A stretch of DNA of 36,318 nucleotides from Gallionella sp. (lineage in GTDB: Bacteria; Pseudomonadota; Gammaproteobacteria; Burkholderiales; Gallionellaceae). A program made the translations under genes and the position numbers. Positions 7,467 through 14,913 of the stretch are shown in pieces; the first letter of the stretch is position 1; each line of letters opens with the position of its first letter. The stretch is from positions 1-36,318 of the forward strand of contig JAQTTV010000032.1 of the NCBI GenBank assembly GCA_028710565.1. Reading direction: 5' to 3'. Below the pieces are notes generated by a model. That model saw only the letters and a list, made by a program, of their open reading frames with translations, ran no database searches and was not told where the DNA came from.

Positions 7467-9004
7467 AAATCACTCAGTTATCCATTTCGAATTTTCGTTC
7501 TTTTGAGCAGACACCAGATTTACAATTTGGGCAACTTAATGTCCTGATTGGGAAAAATAATGCGGGTAAGTCATCAGTGTTGTACGCAATTGGAATGCTT
7601 CAAGGGGGATTGACATATCAACCTGTGAACTCAAATTTAAGAAGGAGAGATCAGTTATCGGAGATAAAAATATGGCTGAATTACTCACCTCATGTAATAA
7701 AAATGGAATGGGAGGCTGGAGGCGGAAACTCTCCAATTCCTGTTCCTACAATCGGGTTGTATCGTGTCCACACAGTACAATATACAAGCCGAGATATAGA
7801 TGGGCAAATTGTAATGGGCAGTACTGATAATGCAATGAAAATAGCTCTTTTTAAAAATGAAGCCCCAGACCACCTCCTCGTCCCATTTCTTTCCATACGT
7901 CAATCAAGGACTATCAATGAGGATGTTAAAAAAGATAGCATAAAACGTGTTGAAATCGACTGGTCAAATTTGACTGCTCGTTTATCACAGGTAAGCAATC
8001 CTTCCTTCCTAGGACATGAGTTTTATAAAAAAGCATGTGAGGATATTTTGGGATTTTATGTCGGTGTTTTTCCATCGCAAAATGGTCAAAAACCTGGCAT
8101 ATATTTATCTGATGGTAGTGAGCTGTCTATTGAACAAATGGGTGCTGGCGTTCCCCATATCGTTGATTTTCTTATTAAATTGGCAGTTTCAAAAGATAAG
8201 ATTTTCCTGATTGAAGAGCCAGAAAATGACTTACACCCCCAAGCATTGAAGGCATTGCTGGCATTGATTATCGAAAGCTCAAAACATAACCAGTTTATTA
8301 TCTCCACCCACTCCAATATCGTGGTGCAGCATCTGTGTGCTGAACAAGATAGCCGCATGTTTGAAGTGCGCGTAACTGATGCTAAACAACAACTTTCCGA
8401 GATTAGCGAGGTTGAAACAACGCCCGAAGCGCGTTTACGCGTGCTTGAAGATTTAGGCTATTCCCTTTCCGATACTGCGTCGTATTTATGGGACGCGTGG
8501 CTAATTTTGGAAGAGTCCTCCGCTGAAACCATTATTCGCAACTATTTGATTCCTTGGTTTTACCCCAAATTGGCGCGACTCAGAACTTTTTCTGCACAAG
8601 GAACGGGGAATGTGGAAAAAGCCTTTAGCGACTTGCAACGCTTGATTACTTTTGCCCATCTTGAACCTGCTTACAAAAATAAAACTTGGATCATTGTGGA
8701 TGGTGATAAGTCGGGGCAAGAGGCAATTCAAAAAATAAAAGATAAATTTACGAAGTGGGACGGTGAAAAATTCCAAACCTTTACCGCAGAAAATTTTGAA
8801 ACCTATTACCCTGAACGCTTTGCAACAGAAGCAAACGAAGCTCTCTCCAAACAAGGTGATGCCAAAAGAACCGCTAAAGCTGCGTTATTGAAAAAAGTGG
8901 TCAATTGGTTGGCGGACAACCCAGACGACGGCAAAGTTGAGTTAGCAAAATCCGCCAAAGAAGTGATCGACAAACTTAAGCAAATTGAAAGTACATTGGC
9001 ATAG
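7463..9004 (+). CDS. OLD-family ATPase/TOPRIM endonuclease
   Basis: The 513-residue protein has an ABC/SMC-like ATPase domain: Walker A GKNNAGKSS (residues 30-38), signature-like LSIEQMGAGV (about 221-230), Walker B KIFLIEEPENDLHPQ (246-260) and switch His283 (ISTHSN). A C-terminal TOPRIM-like domain follows, with LILEESSAE (347-355) and IIVDGDKSG (410-418). OLD-family proteins include phage-defence nucleases such as P2 Old and GajA; the AriA ATPase of PARIS has a related N-terminal half. The canonical TOPRIM Glu-Gly is replaced by Glu-Glu-Ser. There is no UvrD-like GajB neighbour. ATG 7463 is the family start and has no ribosome site of its own, so translation probably depends on the coupling ORF. 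The ATPase half is AT-rich, suggesting transfer. Confidence 0.85.
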   Translation: MKITQLSISNFRSFEQTPDLQFGQLNVLIGKNNAGKSSVLYAIGMLQGGLTYQPVNSNLRRRDQLSEIKIWLNYSPHVIKMEWEAGGGNSPIPVPTIGLYRVHTVQYTSRDIDGQIVMGSTDNAMKIALFKNEAPDHLLVPFLSIRQSRTINEDVKKDSIKRVEIDWSNLTARLSQVSNPSFLGHEFYKKACEDILGFYVGVFPSQNGQKPGIYLSDGSELSIEQMGAGVPHIVDFLIKLAVSKDKIFLIEEPENDLHPQALKALLALIIESSKHNQFIISTHSNIVVQHLCAEQDSRMFEVRVTDAKQQLSEISEVETTPEARLRVLEDLGYSLSDTASYLWDAWLILEESSAETIIRNYLIPWFYPKLARLRTFSAQGTGNVEKAFSDLQRLITFAHLEPAYKNKTWIIVDGDKSGQEAIQKIKDKFTKWDGEKFQTFTAENFETYYPERFATEANEALSKQGDAKRTAKAALLKKVVNWLADNPDDGKVELAKSAKEVIDKLKQIESTLA

Positions 9005-9006
9005 TG

Positions 9007-9085
9007 CGTAGGTTGGGCTGAGGTACGAAGCCCAACGTTTACCGCGTAATTTTGTTGGGCTTCACTTCGTTCAACCCAACCTACG
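9007..9085. repeat. REPIN-like inverted pair with GTAG ends (GTTGGG type)
   Basis: The left unit is GTAG (9008-9011) plus a hairpin GTTGGGCT...AGCCCAAC. The right unit is GTTGGG...CCCAAC followed by CTACG ending at 9085, in opposite orientation. The spacer is about 23 nt. The element lies between the OLD gene stop (9004) and tsaB, marking the right border of the cassette. Confidence 0.8.
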
Positions 9086-9115
9086 ACATTTTTTGAATTT
9101 TAAACAGGAATAACC

Positions 9116-9805
9116 ATGCGCATTTTGGCGTTAGAAACTTCGACGGAATTTTGTTCGGTGGCATTGTGGCAGGACGGCTGCGTGCGGGCAAAAAGTGAAT
9201 TGGTCGGGCAGAAGCATTCGGAATTATTGTTAAATCAATTAGATGCGTTGTTGATTGATGCAGGGGTGCGCGTGGCGGATTTGGATGGCATCGCGTTTGG
9301 CAAAGGGCCTGGGTCGTTCACGGGGGTGCGGATTGCTTGCGGCGTTACGCAAGGCTTGGCGTTGGGTGCGGATTTGCCCGTGGTGGGTGTGTGTACCTTG
9401 TTGGCGTTGGCGCAATCGACAGGTAAGTTGCGGGTGATGGCGGCGTTGGATGCGCGCATGGGTGAGATTTACCATGCAGCTTATGTGTTGCAAGACGGCA
9501 TGTGGGTGGAAATTTCAGCACCCTGCTTATGCAAGGCGGATGCTGCGCCGCCAGTCGATGGTGACTGTTGGTTCGGCGTGGGCAGTGGTTTTGCGGCGTA
9601 TTCGGACGCGTTGGCGGCGCGCTACGCGGGACAGTTGGATGGCGTGGATGCGCAAGCCGTGCCGCAAGCGGCGGCGATTGCGGTGTTGGGTGCGGCGGAA
9701 TTTTTGGCGGGGCAGGGCGTGGATGCGGCGTTGGCGCAACCTTTGTATTTGCGCGATAAAGTCGCGTTGAAAACCGCCGAGCGCGTGGCGTTGGGAGGCG
9801 CATGA
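9116..9805 (+). CDS. tsaB: tRNA t6A biosynthesis protein TsaB
   Basis: TsaB is the scaffold partner of TsaD and TsaE, which transfer threonylcarbamoyl to A37 of ANN-decoding tRNAs. The 229-residue protein has the ASKHA-fold start ILALETSTEFCSVAL, the GQKHSELLL segment and the highly conserved GPGSFTGVRIACGVTQGLAL. Length is normal. It begins after AGGA in the sequence following the repeat at 9007-9085 and overlaps rimI by 4 nt (ATGA), as in many proteobacteria. Confidence 0.95.
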   Translation: MRILALETSTEFCSVALWQDGCVRAKSELVGQKHSELLLNQLDALLIDAGVRVADLDGIAFGKGPGSFTGVRIACGVTQGLALGADLPVVGVCTLLALAQSTGKLRVMAALDARMGEIYHAAYVLQDGMWVEISAPCLCKADAAPPVDGDCWFGVGSGFAAYSDALAARYAGQLDGVDAQAVPQAAAIAVLGAAEFLAGQGVDAALAQPLYLRDKVALKTAERVALGGA

Positions 9806-10254
9806 TTCGAGACATGACCGCCGCCGATGTGAACGCGGTGCTGGCGATTGAGCAATCCGTACAGCCCTATCCTTGGACATTGGGCAATTTTAACGATGCC
9901 TTGCAAGCGGGTTATGTGGCGCGGGTGGTGGTAAATGATGGTGTTATTCAAGGGTTTATGGTGTGGTATCCGCTGCCAGATGAAGCGGAATTGTTGAATA
10001 TAGGTGTGGCTGAGGCGTATCAACGACAAGGCGTGGCGCGCGCGTTGTTGGCGGATATGGTGATTACGGCGCGGACACAAGCGCGACAACGGGTGTTTTT
10101 GGAAGTGCGCGTGTCGAATGTCCCCGCGATAACGTTATATTGTCGGACAGGATTTGCGGTGGCAGGCGAGCGGCGCAACTATTATAAAAATGCCCAAGGC
10201 AGTGAAAATGCACTGGTGATGGTGTGTGAATTAAAGGGAGCAGGGGATGAATAG
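9802..10254 (+). CDS. rimI: Ribosomal protein S18 alanine N-acetyltransferase RimI
   Basis: This 150-residue GNAT acetyltransferase should acetylate the N-terminal alanine of ribosomal protein S18. The acetyl-CoA loop is QRQGVARALL after the strand ELLNIGV, followed by LEVRVSNVPAITLYCRTGF and the RRNYY segment typical of RimI. It overlaps tsaB by 4 nt and udg by 8 nt, so the three genes are probably translated from one message. The assignment rests on family motifs plus the tsaB-rimI pair. Confidence 0.93.
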   Translation: MIRDMTAADVNAVLAIEQSVQPYPWTLGNFNDALQAGYVARVVVNDGVIQGFMVWYPLPDEAELLNIGVAEAYQRQGVARALLADMVITARTQARQRVFLEVRVSNVPAITLYCRTGFAVAGERRNYYKNAQGSENALVMVCELKGAGDE

Positions 10255-11179
10255 GCAAGAAGCAGTGTTGCGCGAATTGGGCTTGTATCCCTTGTGGCAG
10301 CGGCGAGAGATGCTTGCTCAGGTTGCTGTGGGTACGAATTTAGCCGCACGCGGTGAGGCGGCAAATCACACGGTTGATGAAAATACATTACCCGCCGTTC
10401 GCCCTGATCCTTTGACTTCGCTCAGGACTGAAGGCGAGGTCGAAGGGCAAGTTCAAGAAACGGTGGATGCGCAGCACACTTCGACGGAGCTCAGGGCAGG
10501 CTTATCCACCCTACCGATTGACGAAGGGCAGGGGGCACTCACCCAAAATCGTGCGAATCAATTCGCAACTACGTGCGCGGTCGATACCGCAGTTGAAACT
10601 CCTAGTCTCGAAATTCCCCCTGAATCCCGCGCCAATTGGGCAACCTTGCACTCACAAATTGAAACTTGCCAACGCTGCGTGCTACACGCGGGCTGTTTGC
10701 AAACGGTGTGCGGCACGGGCGATCCACAAGCGGATTGGCTGTTTATTGGCGATTGGTCTAGCGAGGAAGATGATGTGCAAGGTGAGCCGTTTATGGGTGC
10801 GGCGGGTAAATTATTGGACAATATGTTGCGTGCCATTGGATTGAATCGTCAGCAAAATGTCTATTTAACCAATGTGTTGAAATGCCGTCCGCCAGAACAA
10901 CATCACAGCTTGAGCAGTGAAATAGAACAGTGTTTGCCGTATTTACGCCAGCAAATTGAGTTGATTAAACCTAAAAAAATAATTGCCTTGGGCAATACCG
11001 CTGCGCACACTTTGTTAGGCGGCAACGTTCCGCTCAAAAGTTTGCGCGGACACGTTCATCATTACCAAGATATCCCTGTGATCGTCACCTACCACCCCGC
11101 TTATCTACTTCGCAGCCCGCTTGAAAAAGCCCATGTTTGGGCGGATTTGTGTTTGGCGAAGTCATTGAATGATCGGTGA
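10247..11179 (+). CDS. Uracil-DNA glycosylase, family 4-like, with repeat-derived linker
   Basis: The protein has 310 residues. The C-terminal domain (from about residue 131) has the four Fe-S cysteines of family 4 enzymes: Cys141 and Cys144 (CQRC), Cys213 (VLKCRPP) and Cys229. It also has QGEPFMGAAGKLLD and the second active-site motif VTYHPAYLLRS. These enzymes excise uracil from DNA. The first motif reads GDWSSEED where GEAPGxxED is usual, so activity should be tested. An N-terminal helix (NRQEAVLRELGLYPLWQRR) is joined through a low-complexity linker (about residues 50-110) whose DNA consists of intergenic repeats. It overlaps rimI by 8 nt, with AGGGAG upstream of the ATG. Confidence 0.88.
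   Translation: MNRQEAVLRELGLYPLWQRREMLAQVAVGTNLAARGEAANHTVDENTLPAVRPDPLTSLRTEGEVEGQVQETVDAQHTSTELRAGLSTLPIDEGQGALTQNRANQFATTCAVDTAVETPSLEIPPESRANWATLHSQIETCQRCVLHAGCLQTVCGTGDPQADWLFIGDWSSEEDDVQGEPFMGAAGKLLDNMLRAIGLNRQQNVYLTNVLKCRPPEQHHSLSSEIEQCLPYLRQQIELIKPKKIIALGNTAAHTLLGGNVPLKSLRGHVHHYQDIPVIVTYHPAYLLRSPLEKAHVWADLCLAKSLNDR
10395..10573. repeat. Intergenic repeats in frame inside the udg coding region
   Basis: CCGTTCGCCCTGA (10395-10407) is the exact complement of the right end of the repeat at 34511-34536, and GTCGAAGGG (10439-10447) matches its other end. TTCGACGGAGCTCAGGGC (10480-10497) is another copy. GTGCGAATCAATTCGCAACTAC (10551-10572) is a diverged single unit of the REP at 6427-6485, including CTAC. 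All are translated without a stop. Confidence 0.7.
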
Positions 11180-11209
11180 TGATGGGACATTGCTAATACA
11201 TGCAGTCAT

Positions 11210-11236
11210 AAAAAACGCGCCTTACGGCGCGTTTTT
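11210..11236. terminator. Bidirectional terminator between udg and psiF
   Basis: AAAAACGCGCC (11211-11221) and GGCGCGTTTTT (11226-11236) form an 11-bp stem with a 4-nt loop. The A and T runs allow it to end both the tsaB-rimI-udg message and the convergent psiF message. Confidence 0.9.
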
Positions 11237-11251
11237 GTTAGAAGATCAAAA

Positions 11252-11656
11252 TTAGCCTTTTAAGCAAGTTGCCATAAAGGTGCGACGTTCTTCACCTTTC
11301 AACTTTTTAGTTTTAATTTCTTCATTACAAGTTTTCATCTTGTTTTGTTGTTTACCTGCGGCAGCGGCATGACCGACTGCAGCTGCGGCAACAGCTGAAG
11401 ATGCGACAGGTGCTGCGGCAGGTGCGGCAGCACCTGTGGCGGGCTTAGCCGCAGCGGGTTTAGCCGTGCCTGCTTTCAAAACATAGTCTTTCGACAAGCA
11501 TTTTTTCATAAAAGCTTTGCGTTCTTCACCTTTCAGTGCAGATGCTTTGGCTTCGATGTTACACCCTTTCATTTTTTCTTGCTGCGGTCCCGCGAAAGCG
11601 GTAGATGACGCAGCAAGAGCAAAGCCTAAACAAGCCAATGCGATCAGTTTTTTCAT
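11252..11656 (-). CDS. psiF: Secreted PsiF-repeat protein
   Basis: This 134-residue protein has a signal peptide (MKKLIALACLGFALA...AFA, cleavage near residue 22) and two copies of the PsiF repeat, about residues 24-56 and 101-133. Each copy reads roughly QQxKMKxCN-(5-7)-LKGEERxxFMxxCL and carries two cysteines. An Ala/Pro-rich linker separates them. E. coli psiF is phosphate-starvation induced and its function is unknown; the periplasmic location is inferred from the signal peptide. The ribosome site TAGGAGA precedes the ATG. No Pho box was evident by eye. Confidence 0.85.
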   Translation of the reverse strand: MKKLIALACLGFALAASSTAFAGPQQEKMKGCNIEAKASALKGEERKAFMKKCLSKDYVLKAGTAKPAAAKPATGAAAPAAAPVASSAVAAAAVGHAAAAGKQQNKMKTCNEEIKTKKLKGEERRTFMATCLKG

Positions 11657-11713
11657 GTATTTCTCCTAAAATGTATTGAAAGTAGCGTTTCTCGTGACGC
11701 GAAAAACGTCCGC

Positions 11714-11740
11714 ATTATAGCGATGTCGTCTCATTGTCAC
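11714..11740 (-). promoter_or_regulatory. Promoter for psiF
   Basis: On the minus strand a perfect -10 TATAAT (complement of 11714-11719) is preceded by GTGACA (complement of 11735-11740) at a short 15-nt spacing. The -10 is convincing and the -35 is tentative. Confidence 0.5.
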
Positions 11741-11763
11741 AGGGCGATTTTGATCGTACAAAT

Positions 11764-12669
11764 TTATCCCTTTTTCACCACTTGCATTGCCGTGGCAACC
11801 ATGCCCGCAATGTCGGCTGCATTGCCTGGCAAAATCATGGTATTGCCTTCTTTGGCGATATTACCAAATGCATCGACAAACCTCTCCGCGACCTTTAAGT
11901 TGACCGCAGTGAGTCCACCATCCTGTTGTACCGCATGGGCGACCACACGGATGGATTCAGCGGTTGCATTGGCAACCAGCAGTAATGCTTCTGCCTCACC
12001 TTGGGCATTGTTGATGGCGGCTTGTTTAGAACCTTCAGATTCGCGGATGGAGGCGGTCATCTTACCTTCCGCCAAATTGATTTCTTCTTGCTTTTTACCT
12101 TCGGATTGGGCAATCAAAGCACGTTTTTCACGTTCAGCGGTGATTTGCTTTTGCATCGCTGCCAACACTTGTTGGGGTGGCGTGATGTCTTTGATTTCAT
12201 AACGTAATACTTTAACCCCCCAGTTTGGGCTGGCCTCATCCAGCGCAAACACCACGGTGCGGTTAATCGCATCGCGGTCTTCAAGTAATTTATCCAAATC
12301 GCGCTTACCGCATTCTGAACGCAATGCGGTTTGCGCCAACATGGTAATCGCGGCGAGATAGTTGGATGAGCCATAGCTGGCACGCGCCGCGTCTGTCACT
12401 TGGTAGTACAACACGCCATCCACTTGTACTTGGGTGTTGTCGCGAGTGATACACACTTGCGGGGCGATGTCGATGGGGAATTCCGTTAAGCGATGGCGAT
12501 AAGCAATGCGATCCATAAAGGGGATGACGATACTTAGCCCTGGTTGCAGGGTGCCGTGGTATTTGCCGAATCGCTCTATCACCCACGCATTTTGCTGTGG
12601 CACGATTTTGATGGTCTGGTAGGCGAGGATAGCCGCTGCAACGACTAAAACGATATAGAACATTTCCAT
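11764..12669 (-). CDS. qmcA: SPFH/band-7 membrane protein QmcA
   Basis: This 301-residue stomatin/prohibitin-like protein has one N-terminal membrane segment (about residues 3-18), then a band-7 domain starting IKIVPQQNAWVIERFGKYH and containing LSIVIPFMDRIAYR. A long charged helical coiled coil follows (EREKRALIAQSEGKKQEEIN), then a hydrophobic C-terminus. SPFH proteins form large oligomers in the inner membrane and are linked to FtsH control and membrane organisation. The NfeD-like gene 17 nt upstream is its usual partner (ybbK-ybbJ type pair), so the two form an operon. Length matches E. coli QmcA. Confidence 0.92.
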   Translation of the reverse strand: MEMFYIVLVVAAAILAYQTIKIVPQQNAWVIERFGKYHGTLQPGLSIVIPFMDRIAYRHRLTEFPIDIAPQVCITRDNTQVQVDGVLYYQVTDAARASYGSSNYLAAITMLAQTALRSECGKRDLDKLLEDRDAINRTVVFALDEASPNWGVKVLRYEIKDITPPQQVLAAMQKQITAEREKRALIAQSEGKKQEEINLAEGKMTASIRESEGSKQAAINNAQGEAEALLLVANATAESIRVVAHAVQQDGGLTAVNLKVAERFVDAFGNIAKEGNTMILPGNAADIAGMVATAMQVVKKG

Positions 12670-12686
12670 TTTGTGCTCCTTATGTG

Positions 12687-13103
12687 TTATTCAATGTTGA
12701 GATGAGAACCGATAACAGCGTTAATTTGCCAAGTGACTCTGCGGGTATCTGTGGTGCTGCTTGGGGTAAGTTCTGCATCCCATTCTGCCCCGCGATAGCT
12801 GACTCTTGCATGACGTTCATCCATCCAACGCACGATTTGAACGGTTTGTCCCACGTCATAACTAAAGTTAGCTTGTGCGTTGGGTGGCTCGTCATGCTTT
12901 TTCCAGCTGTAAATGGCGGCCAAACTGCCCGAACACAATAAAGTGGCAACCACCATTTGTCCACCCCACGGCATTCCTAAATACGCGCATAGCCCCGCAA
13001 CTGCAAGTCCTAACGCCATAGACAGCATGTAAAAAGTACCTGTGAACATTTCCATGATGACCAATACCAGTGCTGCGATCCACCAGACCCAATACGTATC
13101 CAT
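12687..13103 (-). CDS. NfeD-like membrane protein (YbbJ type)
   Basis: This 138-residue protein has two or three membrane segments in its first 75 residues (WVWWIAALVLVIMEMF and LGLAVAGLCAYLG, with VVATLLCSGSLAAIY following). A C-terminal soluble OB-fold domain then begins near DVGQTVQIVRWMDERHARV. Short NfeD proteins pair with SPFH proteins, as here. The gene starts after a strong AGGAGG site with only 4 nt to the ATG. The transcript probably begins in the 13104-13354 gap, which it shares with the divergent rhlE; a TTGACA lies at 13159-13164 on this strand but has no matching -10. Confidence 0.88.
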   Translation of the reverse strand: MDTYWVWWIAALVLVIMEMFTGTFYMLSMALGLAVAGLCAYLGMPWGGQMVVATLLCSGSLAAIYSWKKHDEPPNAQANFSYDVGQTVQIVRWMDERHARVSYRGAEWDAELTPSSTTDTRRVTWQINAVIGSHLNIE

Positions 13104-13214
13104 ACCACCTCCTGTTCGTTGATGTGCTTATTCTGCCATGTTTTGTATCATGCTAGGTGTCAATTGCGCGTTATGCATTGATGATGAAAGCGAAATAAAA
13201 TTGCCTATTTCCGT

Positions 13215-13310
13215 TATAATCCCCCCGCCTCATGCGATACCAATCCGCGTCGCGGCTTCTTATTCACCCCCTCAGATCTTTTGATCCCTTATTCGTCTGC
13301 CTAGATTGGT
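13215..13310 (+). promoter_or_regulatory. -10 element and structured leader of rhlE
   Basis: TATAAT at 13215-13220 is a perfect -10 with no good -35 at 17 nt. It would give an rhlE leader of about 128 nt. In that leader ACCAAT (13239-13244) can pair with ATTGGT (13305-13310), enclosing smaller stems such as the CCGCGTCGCGG palindrome (13245-13255). The rest of the 251-nt gap shows no gene. Confidence 0.4.
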
Positions 13311-13354
13311 GCTATTCAGTATGCTGACTAGCAGGAAGTCGCAGGAGCTTTACC

Positions 13355-14674
13355 TTGTCAAATCAAATTACTTTCGCCAGTCTTAATCTGGCAGAACCCA
13401 TAATGCGCGCCATTGTGGACGCAGGTTATACCACTCCAACCCCTGTACAAGCACAAGCCATTCCGCAAGTATTGGCGGGAGGAGATTTGCTGGCGGGCGC
13501 GCAAACAGGCACAGGCAAAACAGCTGGGTTTACCTTGCCGATACTGCATTTGTTGCACACCAAACCTGCGGCAACGTCGCGTGCAGGTCGTCCCCGCTGT
13601 TTGATTCTGACCCCCACCCGCGAACTGGCGGCACAAGTGGAAGAGTCTGTGCAAACTTATGGCAAGTATTTGTCGCTCAAGTCTATGGTGATGTTTGGTG
13701 GCGTTAATATCAACCCACAAATAAAGTCGCTGCGCGGCCAAGTCGATATTTTGGTGGCAACCCCAGGGCGATTGCTGGATCACGTGGGTCAAAAAACACT
13801 TGATTTGTCTGCTGTGGAAATTTTGATTCTGGACGAAGCGGATCGCATGTTGGACATGGGTTTTATTCGTGATATTCGCAAAATTATCGCTTTGTTGCCG
13901 AAAAAGCGTCAGAACCTGCTGTTCTCTGCGACTTTCTCGGACGAGATCAAAACCCTCGCCGACGGCTTGCTGCATAACCCAGGTTATGTCGAAGTGGCAC
14001 GCCGCAATACCACTTCTGAGCTGGTGCAACAAAGTGTCCATATGGTGGCGCAAAAGCTGAAAAGCCATTTATTGTCTCATCTCATTAAACACAATGATTG
14101 GAAGCAAGTATTGGTGTTCACGCGTACCAAACATGGCGCAAACCGATTAGCTGAAAAATTAAATGGCGACGGCATTCCTGCGGCTGCAATTCATGGCAAC
14201 AAAAGCCAATCTGCTCGCACCAAAGCCTTAGCACAATTCAAAGACGGTAGCTTGCCTGTGTTAGTCGCCACCGACATCGCGGCACGCGGTTTGGACATTG
14301 ATATGTTGCCCCATGTGGTGAATTTTGAGCTGCCCAATGTGGCTGAAGATTATGTGCATCGCATCGGACGCACAGGACGTGCGGGTAGCAATGGTGCGGC
14401 GATTTCCTTGGTCGATAGCGAAGAGTTGCAACATTTGAAAAACATCGAACGCTTGATTAAACATCAGATCGAACGCGTGGCGATTGACAGTTTTGTACCA
14501 CCCACGCATTTGCCACCCGAAGCTCCGCGTCCGCCACAACAAAATCAAAGACGCAATGCGCAGCCTGCGCCTCGCAAACCCGCGTCTAATCAGGCACAGC
14601 CCGCTAAGCCCCGCAATACTTCTGGTTCTCATCAGCCAGCCATGTCCAAAACATCGGTGCATAGAGGGCGTTAA
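13355..14674 (+). CDS. rhlE: DEAD-box RNA helicase, RhlE type, with TTG start
   Basis: This 439-residue ATP-dependent RNA helicase has the Q motif ([10 protein letters not shown]...GYTTPTPVQ), Walker A AQTGTGKT (49-56), PTRELA, DEAD (160-163), SAT (191-193), ARGLDI and [11 protein letters not shown] basic Gln/Pro/Arg/Asn-rich tail runs from about residue 385 and probably binds RNA. The start is TTG, with CAGGAGC 7 nt upstream; the next ATG (13402) would remove the start of the Q motif. RhlE-type helicases act in ribosome maturation and RNA turnover. The exact paralogue assignment is by overall similarity. Confidence 0.9.
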   Translation: MSNQITFASLNLAEPIMRAIVDAGYTTPTPVQAQAIPQVLAGGDLLAGAQTGTGKTAGFTLPILHLLHTKPAATSRAGRPRCLILTPTRELAAQVEESVQTYGKYLSLKSMVMFGGVNINPQIKSLRGQVDILVATPGRLLDHVGQKTLDLSAVEILILDEADRMLDMGFIRDIRKIIALLPKKRQNLLFSATFSDEIKTLADGLLHNPGYVEVARRNTTSELVQQSVHMVAQKLKSHLLSHLIKHNDWKQVLVFTRTKHGANRLAEKLNGDGIPAAAIHGNKSQSARTKALAQFKDGSLPVLVATDIAARGLDIDMLPHVVNFELPNVAEDYVHRIGRTGRAGSNGAAISLVDSEELQHLKNIERLIKHQIERVAIDSFVPPTHLPPEAPRPPQQNQRRNAQPAPRKPASNQAQPAKPRNTSGSHQPAMSKTSVHRGR

Positions 14675-14792
14675 GACGAATCTCAACGTAAATTTAGCGG
14701 TTCATCCAGTCTCTGCGGTGTAGGGGCTGGGAAAGCTGCACGGCTCGATGCAATAAATTGGCTTGAAATCAAGCGGATTTCTTTGGAATAAA

Positions 14793-14820
14793 TTGTAAAT
14801 TCCCCGCAGCACACTATAAT
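14793..14820 (+). promoter_or_regulatory. Promoter for thrS operon
   Basis: TTGTAA (14793-14798) and TATAAT (14815-14820) are separated by 16 nt. The start point would fall near 14827, giving a leader of about 87 nt that contains the hairpin at 14874-14888. Confidence 0.7.
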
Positions 14821-14873
14821 GCGCGGGTTTCGTTAGGCTAGCCCTGACATCTTGTTGCTACGATCATTTAAGC

Positions 14874-14899
14874 TGCGGCATCGCCGCATTTGTTTTTTT
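14874..14899 (+). terminator. Candidate attenuator in the thrS leader
   Basis: TGCGGC (14874-14879) pairs with GCCGCA (14883-14888) over a 3-nt loop, followed by TTTGTTTTTTT. The run ends immediately before the ribosome site AGGAATTAGGA and 14 nt before the ATG. Transcription stopping here would switch off the whole operon. The stem is short (6 bp), so efficiency is uncertain. Confidence 0.5.
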
Positions 14900-14913
14900 A
14901 GGAATTAGGAATC

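Noticed and set aside
9345..9815. Proline-rich open frame antisense to tsaB
   Set aside because: Low-complexity composition arises from the complement of GC-rich tsaB codons; no family resemblance.
13159..13164. Minus-strand TTGACA as promoter of the NfeD-qmcA operon
   Set aside because: The -35 is perfect, but no acceptable -10 lies 16-18 bases downstream, so it is not listed as a promoter.
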